Shown: positions 1 to 53,700 of the stretch, piece after piece
Numbering within the stretch: the stretch's first letter is position 1
How the letters are laid out: the number at the start of each line of letters is the position of its first letter
Assembly: GCF_037392515.1 (NCBI RefSeq)
Contig: NC_090283.1
Coordinates: 37,526,249 to 37,590,248, forward strand
Direction of reading: 5' to 3'
From: Haliotis asinina
Taxonomy: Eukaryota > Mollusca > Gastropoda > Lepetellida > Haliotidae
DNA: 64,000 nucleotides
The notes under the pieces: generated by a model
Database searches by the model: none
What the model saw: the letters and a program-made list of their open reading frames with translations, nothing else
What the model was told of the DNA's origin: nothing
Translations under genes and position numbers: made by a program

Positions 1-42718
<42,718 letters not shown>

Positions 42719-43106
42719 GTTGCCTTCTGAGATGGAGCCTCATACCTCCCCTCCTGCTGACCTCATGGCAAGTTCACCTCCACAGCCTGGGAACAAGATG
42801 ATGAATGATTAGTCTCAATCCCAAAGGTGTACTAAAGAGACTGTTTTATTGTTTGGTTTGAAATATTGTGCACAGAAAATATTTTTTTCTAAGCTGAAAT
42901 GACTTCATGTTTAATTTTCAATACATGAACAAGAAAAATGACTGGATTAATTGAAGCCTGCCACATATTACTTACAATGGATGATGAAAATTACTTTAAA
43001 TTCTGTTTTTTCAAATAATTCAAATCTGTTTTATGTAGCTAAAGTTTTGTCCAAATATATATTTCAAATATCTACGGACACAGGTGATTTAGCATGCTAC
43101 ACAGTG

Positions 43107-43372
43107 AGTGAGAGAGTGAGTTTAGTTTTAAGGAACACCCAGCTAAATCCCAGCTATATGGCAGCAGTCTGTAAATAATCAAGTCTGGATCAGACAATCC
43201 AGTGATCAACAGCATGAGCATCAATCTGCACAAATGGGAACCGATGACATGTGTTAACCAAATCAGCAAGCCTGACAACCTGATCCCATTAGTTGACTCT
43301 TACAACAAGCATAGTCACCTTTTGTGGCAAGCATAGGTGCTGAAAACCTATTCTGTCCAGGATCTTCACGTC
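43107..43372 (-). mobile_element. SINE, molluscan tRNA-derived type
   Basis: Contains 'gagtgagtttagttttaagg', 'ctatatggcagcagtctgta' and 'ccagtgatcaacagcatgag', ending near 'ccaggatcttcacg'. Nearly full length by comparison with the copy at 54.2 kb. Confidence 0.85.
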
Positions 43373-43424
43373 ATCATGTTTTAAAATGATGGGTTGTTCA
43401 GGTTGACAACTGAAGTGTTACAGC

Positions 43425-43598
43425 ACAAATTTTATGGATGGCAACTTCTTGGGTTTATTTTCCGACGTTTCAGGGCTTATCCTAGCCCCCTCACTGTTCA
43501 CTGTCCAGTTCAGCTCAACCTGCAGAGGGGGGCTAGGATTAGCCCCAAAACGTCATAAAATAAACTCAAGAAGTTGCTATCCATAAAATTTGACCTGT
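43425..43598. repeat. Small foldback element
   Basis: The left arm 'ttttatggatggcaacttct' to 'cctagccccctc' and the right arm 'gaggggggctaggatt' to 'agaagttgctatccataaaa' are reverse complements of about 65 bp around a 35-bp loop. Confidence 0.85.
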
Positions 43599-43599
43599 A

Positions 43600-44534
43600 T
43601 TACTATGCCAGCTTTTAAACGCCTTTGAAGATTCACAAGTGAAAGTGTGTTTTGAATCTCTAAAGCCTGTTTCTTCGCCTCTATTTCACCACACAGCTAG
43701 CAGACATTGGCACTGTGGTCTAGATCATGTGAAATCAAAAGCTTCTGCTTTGGAGAAGGAACTTAATACGCTAATATAGAATCTATGACATTTTGAAGTG
43801 TGACACAAATGTTTTGAAAAGAAGTCCAGCATAGGCTAAAGTCATATGAATATGATCTTTCAAACTTAGTCTAATATTACCGTACGTAAGAACAATCCAA
43901 ATTACTTCAAATGGAAGGGCATAACAATTTTTCACCTACATACCTTCATATTAGTTGTAAGAGACATCTGTTTGAGATACTGTAAGTGTATTACCAACTT
44001 AGACTATCGAACTGTTATATGTGATTACGACCAAATGAAAAGTAAAATTCCAAAGTTTCGGAGGACATCTAGACACGTGCCACCTTCATTTGACTATGGT
44101 CAGCTAACCCACGCTTCATTTCGGAATAGTGATTCTATCTGAAACAAAAACACTAGAAAACAATTAGACTGAGAGTCACTGTCACTCTGCCACTGCCAGG
44201 AATAACCGAAAACCGAACGATATCTGATAAGGCACCATGTGAGAAATGCATTTAAGTAAGAATAGTAGATACATCTCTAATATATGTCATAGAGTCATGA
44301 GCATGTCGTGATTGGTATTGACATGTATCTCAAAATACGTTAGTGGCACATCCTTAATAATACGTAAACCTTTACCAGACGAACTTCCGTGGTTTAGAAC
44401 CCACCTACCCAGAGTTCCATGCAGTTAGTCATCACCGAAGTGCGGTGTTTGTCAACATATCAGCGGAGACGTTTAGTGACGAAGGCTGTGATTGGGGTGC
44501 AAAGATAACGCCGACCAATCAAATGTAACCTTAC
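43600..44534. promoter_or_regulatory. Probable bidirectional promoter between RCBTB and APTX
   Basis: The two genes diverge here. An inverted CCAAT box ('attgg') at 44,491 and a forward one ('ccaat') at 44,515 lie within 45 bp of the APTX start. On the minus strand 'ctctg|ggtaggt' near 44,410 could be the donor of a first non-coding RCBTB exon. No TATA box is evident. The rest of the gap shows no gene. Confidence 0.5.
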
Positions 44535-44720
44535 ATGATGAAGCGTTGTCTCTCAATAATGGCGGCAGGTGCGAAGAGGAAGGTAGGAATGGGTGACGCC
44601 CCGAGTGCCAAAAGAACGTCTGGCCACTGGAGTCAAGGTCTTTTATCGTCTATGGATGACCCAGAACTCAGAGTAGATGCTGATGATAAACTTGTAATTA
44701 TAAAGGACAAATACCCAAAG
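44535..44720 (+). CDS. APTX: APTX exon 1
   Basis: 62 codons, [16 protein letters not shown] to 'IKDKYPK', donor 'AAG|gtgaat'. The ATG at 44,535 is the first in frame; ATGs at codons 2, 9 and 19 are alternatives. Confidence 0.88.
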
Positions 44721-47700
44721 GTGAATGAGCATGGTGATTTCTGGAGACGCGAGCCATCGTCCCTGTCTTCGCGAATGCGTTCAACTGACCTGTCTCCAGT
44801 GCAAAGAACATGACAGTAATACACATGAACATATGTTTTATTCGAATCATTTTTCATTCATTAAACTATGGGTTACATAAGATAGATCAAGAACTATTGT
44901 CAATTACATCAGAAATCATGGTTACTAAATCGATAGTTTTATTGTAAATTCCCCTTAGCAAAGCGGATCTCTATGTATGTTAAAGTGTGAGGACATAATG
45001 TACTATATATTAAAGGTAAATGAAGAGCATGTTCTACATAATGTACTTTGCTGTATGTATCATGAAGTGTCTCTATGTAGTGTTGAAGAACTGCCTTACC
45101 AGATATGAGGTGTTAGTGAACCTAGGGAAATCTCCCACAGGAACCCGATATCGCACTGTAGGTTAAACATTGACCATAGATATACACTCACGTCATATAT
45201 ATTAATAGAGTAAAGGAGCAGCAGCTACCATATTGGATTGTCATGCTGACATCGACTGGTTCCGATTTCAACTGAAATGTACGCTAAGAATTCGGTGACA
45301 TTCAAAACTATGCACACGTACCTCTCAATTATACATGTCCCCACACATCCTGCCTGATTTCCACTACATAACACCCATTTTATTAACTTTAATACGTCCT
45401 CAAACTCAAAAATCAAACCAAAACTCCTCTGGGGTGAACGTTATCCTGCACTCGCAGCCTCTCGCTTGATCGCTGAACCGAAGTATTCATAGTATGGGTA
45501 AACAAGACGGCATGATCTGAGAGCGAAAAGTTTTGGATGAGCTATGAATTAAACACCCAATCAAGTTTCACAAAAAACAACACCCAAAACGATTTTTAAA
45601 TTTCGCGCTAATGTATTGAATCTGTTCTGGAAAAATTACTTACGTTCAGCGGACCAATGACATTGCTCGAAAGGCTGTGAGTGTGGGATAACGTTCACCC
45701 CAGAGGAGTTTTGGTTTGATTTTCGAGTTTGAGGACGTATTAAAGTTAATAGAATGCGTGTTATGTCGTGGAAATCAGGCAGGATGTGTGGGGACATGTA
45801 TAATTGAGAGGTACGTGTGCATAGTTTTGAATGTCACTGGATTCTTAGCGTACATTTCAGCTTGAAATTGGAACCAGTCGATGTCAGCACGACAATCCAA
45901 TATGGCAGCTGCTGCTCCTTTACTCTATTAATAAATATGACGTGAGTGTATATCTATGGTCTGTGTTTAACCTACAGTGCGATATAGGGTTCCTGTGAAA
46001 TCTCCATACATAAAAGCTCCAAGACTCTTTTCTAGGTGTTATTTTGATTTTTAAGGTTTTAACTAGTTTAGGTCCTGCATTAAATGATTTCTTAGTGTGA
46101 CATTGCACCTTTAGGTTATGCACAATTGAGTTCTGAAGCCTATGAATTAGAACACTGCAGAACAAAGCCAACAACCGAAGCAATATGCTGACAAGAGCAT
46201 ATTTGCATTGAAGCCAAATTATAGAGGAAGCTTGTGTGCAGTAGAGCCTAGGTACAAAAGCCTAGATTGCATCATAAATGCCTCACTCACATGTTGCCAG
46301 TCATGTGGTAAAAACAGTCAAGGAGTTTCCCCCTGTAAGAAGGGCTTACTGAGCTTCAAATAAACCTACTCTGAGTAAGCCAGTCTGGGCCAGGAAAGAT
46401 TGAAAGAGAATTGTCAACATCCTGGTTCTTTAAATGTGTTACATTTATATAAGATTCATGAGTTAAATATGTATTGGATTTCATATTTTGGTATTGATTT
46501 ATTATTATGTTTTATTTTGACCTTTAAGTGTCTTTTGAAATTTGAGCCATCCAAGTACATGTATGATGATATGTTGTTTCTGTTAAGGTAGATCCATATC
46601 TCGTGTTCCTCACACAATCTTACATTTCAGGCTCTACATCACTTCCTTGTTTTGCCAAAGGAGAAGATTGCGAACTTAAAGAAATTGAAGTCGGAACACA
46701 TACCCCTCCTTAAACACATCCACAAGAAAGGAACTGAGATAGCAGAGAAGTAAGGGCAGTATTTTGTGATATCAGTAAAGCCTTTGATAAAGTATGGCAC
46801 AATGGGATTATCTATAAAATCAGAAGCTATGGTATACAAGATGAATTACTACAATCGTTTGAAAGTTATCTCAAAAATAGAACACAGTTTCCATTAACAG
46901 GTACATTTCTAATAAGAAAGGTGTCTTGGCCGGAGTACCACCGCAGGGTTCAGGATGCAGATGATACCTCATTATATGTAATTATTGAAGATCCGCTGGT
47001 CTCAGCTGGTATTCTTAACAATGATCTAGATAAAATCTCCCAGTAGGCTCAGGAATGGCAGGTAACTTTTAACCCAAATAAAAATGAATCTATTCAGTTT
47101 TCTCATAGAAGAAACTGCTCAATAAAATTAAATTTGCTTATGGACGGAACGATCATAAAAGAAGTCAAAAGCCACAAACATTTAGGAATAGCACTCAAAA
47201 GCGACAGTTCGTGGAATAATTACATTAAAGATATTGTCCATAAAACTCGCCCTATGATCAGTTGTCCAGACTCGATTATTTACAGACCGCCGCCATATAG
47301 CTGGAATATTACTGAGTGTGGTGTAAAACTAAACTCACTCACTCAATCAGCCTCAGATGTAGTGATCTGAACGCCGATATGTTCAATCGACATATTATCA
47401 ACAGTCCTTACTGTTCATGTGGATACAGGCATGAAACTGCTCAGCACTTCTTTTTCATTTGTGTTAATTATTCACAATTAACATCTATTATGTACTCTTA
47501 TACAGTGGGTTATAATCTCGATACTGTTATGAATGGCAAGCATGAACTATCATGGTCCGAAAACCAAAAAATATTAGAATCTGTTCACAACTATATCTTC
47601 TCAACACAACGGTTCAAACGTCCCCTAAATACGTAATGATCCACATCTATTATGGCTCGTAAGACACACCAAACTGTGACAACATTTACACTTTATTGCT

Positions 47701-50700
47701 GTTATTGAGTGTTAACACATGCTGATTAAGAATGCTCACGAGTAACTATTTTCAGATAAGAATTAATGCATATTTTCATACCAATTTGGTTACCATTATG
47801 TACGGAAACTCACTGTGAAGACCAGAAAAATGTTGAATTCGTCCATCAAGGCACAGCGCTCTAAATGTTCGCAGAAAAATAATTAACTTAACCTAACAAT
47901 AGCCTTCTCATAATTGATCTATATTTCTACAAATAACTTTTTAGACACACCAAACAGTAACTCTTTGTGTTTACTCGGATGATAGTGATACCTATGCTTG
48001 ATGTGATGTACTAAACAAAATGAGATAGGGATATTGGTATTTTTATGACTGATATTTCATTGATATTTCAAGTATGTCAGTAAGTAAATACATCAACATT
48101 CATAACTTAAAATTTTCAAATATCCCTAACTATTATGTCCCGTATATGTACACATGTATTATTTATATGAAAGTTACTATCGATGACAAACACTGGCTTC
48201 ATTTAAATTTTGTATATGTTGTATGGTGTTGATAAAAGCTGTAAGGCTTCTTCACTAATCCCAGTTCATTTTTATGAATAAAAACATGTTTAAACCAGAT
48301 TGAAGACAAACTTGTCTCACTTGTTTATATATACCAATCAGTTCTTGAGGCCAGGGTTTGATTAATGTTGAGGCTCTTCATGACAGAATTTTATTGCGTA
48401 CTTTTGCATATATCTATTTATTGGATGATCTTCTGTTGATGCATGTCAGCACTCATGATGAAAGTAAGCTATTTTAAGCGTGCCAAGGATGTGGAACACA
48501 ATTTTGTTGATGGCAGTGTACTGCTGTATGGTACAGTGATGGGAGTAAACCAGGTGAAGTCCATCACCAAGTCTACTCAGAGTCAGTCATTTGTGTTAAG
48601 TTTTCTGAGAATCCATTTAATTGTGTGTACATGCAGCATGTGGAACAGAACAGCAATCCTACCGACTGAATGAAGTCGGCTGGTGTTAAATGTTAAACTG
48701 AGGGCTTTCTATTTGCTAACAGGAAGAGTGACTTCCTATGCACAATCACCAATATGAAATGTCGACTTTGCAACAAATTTACAAAGACTGTTCAACACCT
48801 TGTCAGTGGATGCCCTTCCTTGGCACCAAGAGCATATCTTAAACGACATGATGGCATGCCTGGCTGCTTTTACCACCATCTCCACAATTCCTGTGGCTTT
48901 GACTCCAAGGTCCATCCATGGTACAATCCTAAACATGTCCAAGGCATAATGGAAAATGATGCTTTCAAACTTTTGTGGAATAGGCCCACCTCGAGAAGAA
49001 TCCTAGCTAACAAACCTAATCTGGTCCTTTTTGATAAAGCCAGTGAATTTATTTATACCATTGAATTTTATGTCCCTTCTGACACTAGTATGATTTGCAA
49101 GATTCAGGTGAAGTATGCTAAATATGCAGTCCTCGCCTTTGAAATGTCTTCCTTGTATCCAAGGCACATTGTCGTCAGACTTCCTGTTGTTCTCTGTGCC
49201 CTTGGTTTGTTACTTCCTGATCTCTTGGTGCAGATCTGGAGAGTGCCTGGGTTCTCCATTGAGAGCACAGCCCTTCTGACACTCTTGGTAATGCAGAAGG
49301 ATGCTGTGTTGGGGAGTTTACATAGTCCTTGAAAACCTCTTGGTTTTGACTAGCAGCATACCCTGGGAGAAGTCCCATTCGGTGTCAGGGCTGCATGTAG
49401 ATGGGGCAAGTTCCCTAAGCTGATGATGAGCCTTTCCAACTGACTGTGCCAGGATCACCCCAATCCCTCTCTGCTGCATACCATCTTCAATTTGTAATAC
49501 ATAATACAGTGGAAAGCTGATAAGTAAACTTTCAAGGGACTCGTCAAAATTGTTTACTTATCAGGTTTTATACTTATCCAAACTTATCAATATCTGAAAA
49601 TGACAGAATAACAGACACGATTTGTAACTAACATAACCTGTTTTATTGCACTTTCCTACCATTTTCAATTTCTATAAGAGCAGCGAATTTGTCCTCACTA
49701 GACTTTGACACAAGTTTGCCTTGTACCTTTGACAGAATGATCTGATCTCGGTATCCCCCCAGTCAAGCTAGGTCCTTCGCAAGATACTTAAGACATTTTG
49801 CCAGAATGACAATAAGATTTTCTTTGGTTTTTTATCCAATCCAGCTTTTGTGTTAAATAAACAAACATGTCTTTCAATTGATCCCATTCTGAATTCACAG
49901 CGAGATTTCAGTTTTTATTTCTTGTCACATGACCGTAATGGCGGCCCACTTCAAGTCATTTATCATGTATAGTGGACAAACTCACTGTCATTATAAATTG
50001 GTCTACTCACTCATACTCCCAAGCTACATATAACAATGAACAACCGATTAGGGCTGGCCTCCAGTTGTCAGTGTATTGTAAACTGCTTGCCGCCAGCGAA
50101 CTGTGAGTGGGATGTTTCTTTACCTGTCAGATTATGTGCTGATTGCTAGTTTAGTTATCCAGTCTCGTTTGTTCAGTAATTTACTTCCAGGGACCGTGCA
50201 AAAACGTTTACTTAAGCAGTATTGTTTACTTATCCAATTTTAGTTAACCAGACTCAAATAGTGATAATTAATGAAGAAGTTTGCCGGGACCAAAGATTAG
50301 TGTTTACTTATACGGTATGTTTTGTTAAGCTGTTTTTACTTAGGCGGTTGCCACTGTATGTACGTAATACATGAGTACTTTAAAACTTGGGGACATGCCC
50401 TAAACATATGGACAATAGACTCTCTTTCTGCTTCAGAGCAGACAAGAATCTGCAGTTTCGGTTTGGCTATCATGCTGTTCCTAGTATGAGGTAAGTCAGA
50501 TGTCATAATAGCTGACACATGAGACCACTTTTGTCCTCTTGGAATCGATAGTGAACTGGCCTTTCCTCCATGCAAGTATTGACGACATGCCTTTAATGAT
50601 CAATCAGTTCAGTGTCAATATTTCAAAGAACTGTTTGGTGATAAGAGGAGTACAATATATTTATTTATTGTCTAACACATTTGTGGGCTACTTCTTGCCT

Positions 50701-53700
50701 TCAGTTGATAGAGACAGGAGGACAAAACATATTATATATACCAGTATTTACAGGAAGGAGACAAGTACATGTATATACAAACAAATCACAGAGGACAGAT
50801 CAAGTGCAGTTATAAAACAATGATGACAGGGTTAAACTTAAGGTGAAGCCAGTTAACAGATGTGTACACAGCAGAGTGATATACAGATAATTATATTTAC
50901 AGGAAGCCTGAGTTGTGCATGTGTATACAATCAGTGAGGAAGATGAAATAGACGCTTTATAAACAATGATGATGGGGAGATGTAAACACAACAGGTGATT
51001 AAATGACATTGGGGTGGCTTTCGTGATGTTCCAGACATTGGGGAGATATACACCTTGGTCTCTGTTAATCTCCTGATGTTGATGGCTTCTAGTAGTTTTA
51101 GTTTGCGCCATTTATGAATGTTGGTAGCCAGGATGCTAGTCTGTTGCCAGTCAGTAGAATGGGTGGGGTTATTGTTGATGTGCTCTAAAAGGGCAGATTT
51201 GTTGTCGGCGTTTTCAAGTGATGTGTTGTGTTGTTAATACATATATCAAATGGGCATGACGTTTCTCCAATGTAACTACTGCCACAATTCCAGTGTAGTT
51301 GGTATATGCAGTCTCGGGGGTTTTGCATAGTCAGTTTACCTTGTCCATTTGCCTGAAGGATGGTCTGCAAAGTTTTGTCCAAATAACCTGAAACATCTAT
51401 ACTTGTAGTTTTCCTGAGAAGCCGTCTGATATGATGATTCGGCACGTAGTTGAACTGGGTCACAGATGGACTTGGCTCTTCTTGTTAGAGTTGTTATTAT
51501 CGCTTGTTTAATTTGGGGGTGGTGACTGGACAGGTAGTGGATATAATGGTCGGGTGGGTTGGCTTCCCGTAGACTGAAGAAGTAGCCCAGAAACATCGTG
51601 TTAGACAATGAAAAAGAAGTAGTCATCCATATACTCGTCGTATTATATTCACCAACTTCTAAATGCCTCTCAAGAATCTCAACAGTTTTGACCTTTCAAG
51701 AACATTTGCAGTTCTACTGATCCTGCACTTATATCATTTTGCAGACCCAGTGCATTTCATAAAAGACTGGATCATGTGTAGTTAGAGCTATAAAGAGGAC
51801 ATGCACATAAAGGGTGGACACTACTAGTCAGATAAGATACTGTGAGAATGTAGTGGAATGTGATAATATGGATCACCTTGGGCTTGTCATGCCGTATGTT
51901 TGTGGCGGACGAAAAATGATGACAGCGAAATTGCATTAAGATAAATTATCAGCAGACTGTCATTAGTACTATTGTTTGAAGGCTTTTGTAGGTGTCACTA
52001 GCAGGATCATGCATCCCCACTGTTATACATGGGCTGTATTAGGCATAATTGTCAGATCTTACATCCTCAATTTTATATGTGGGCTTTATTAGACATCATC
52101 AATTGGATCTTGCATCCTCCCTTAGCTTGTTTTCTCAGCCAGGTGTAAAGAGTGAATGCCTTCATGTTTGTTTGTTGTGTTGTCAGCCACCTTCACATGC
52201 ATGTGATTAGCCAGGACTTCAACAGCCCTTTTCTCAAGACAAAGAAGCACTGGAATTCCTTTACTACTGAGTATTTCATTGATTCCGAAGGTATAAGGAT
52301 AGTTTTCTCGTTGAAAGTTCTTCTCAGGTTATGTCTGAGCTTCTGTGTTCTTTGTCAGTGCCAGTCTTACCTTAACTTTATGAAAGATTCCACTTATGAA
52401 ATGTTTTCACAACTTTCTGGTCATACCAACATGAAATGTCACCCCTCGTTTTAAACAACATCACAAGTGAATTTAATTTTAAGGTGTTCTGGAGAACTCA
52501 TCAGAAACATTTTTGTCAAGATTTCCCTAAATTTGAAAAACATGCATGAATTCTGTCTGATTAAAATGCTTACATTATTAAACTTAATCCATCTCATATT
52601 ACATACTTTCGTCCTGCTCTTCTGACTGTGGAGTGGAAACGACCTGAGACCAAAGTTTCAGTGTGACACATGGCCTGAACATACCACAGCAGTAGCTATT
52701 ATTGTAGGTTGTCACTAAATTGCAAGATACACACCTTGATCAAATGGGCCATGAGACATCCAGCTGAAGTCATTCTCTTTAGTCCCTTCAGATATTGAGG
52801 ACTTGCAAGGGAAAGAGGATGGGCAAGACAATACAGCATCACACAAGGGGAGGTTTATGCCAGGTGTAGAAGAATGCTCCTCATTTACTGTATCAGAGTT
52901 TGCAGTTTGGAGAAACCTTGAAGCATCTGTAATCAGTGTGATGACATTCAGTTGCAGTCTAGTGGACCAGCTCAACATTCATTAACATCTCTTCTGACCC
53001 TTCAATCCTTCATCCTTACATGAGGATGGCGATCCCACCCCAGTCGACAATCATCCAGTTGTTCAGTCATGCACTCAACAATCCTTTCTACATCCTGCTT
53101 TGTCAACTGACACTTCATCTTCTGCTGGATTGTGCATTAAGTCAATGATTGCTATACATTCAGTCAATGATTGCTCTTCAAACCTGCAGCAGCCCATCCC
53201 CATACTTTGTAGATTCCTCAAGTGTCTGCGATTTCACAGTCACACTGTCCTGTCCTCCTCAAACCTGCCTCCACTTTCAATGTACTTCATTCAGTGATCC
53301 CACCATTGTACCTGTGGTAAACAATGCCCAGATCAGAGTCTTTCTCTAGGAATCATCATCTACTTGATGAATCGTTTCACATCATCAGTTTGGAATTCAC
53401 AGTGATTATAGCACTCTCCCTGACCTCATGGTTAAGTTGGACAATTCAGCAGTAGTGTGGTACACCGGCTGGAGGGGATCAACCCAATCTCTGACATGCT
53501 GATCCAGTTCTTTCATCTGAGAGATTCTCTTCACCTCATGATCGGAGCCAGACACAGTCCGGGGATTTCAGAATGTCAAAGCAAAATATCTCACCAAAAT
53601 AATCTATCACTAACTGAATGAAGATTCAAACCTGTGATCTTTTGTTCAATCTGCCTGAAGTTTGAAAATTCACAAGTGGAGGTCTTTGCAACTCAGAGAG

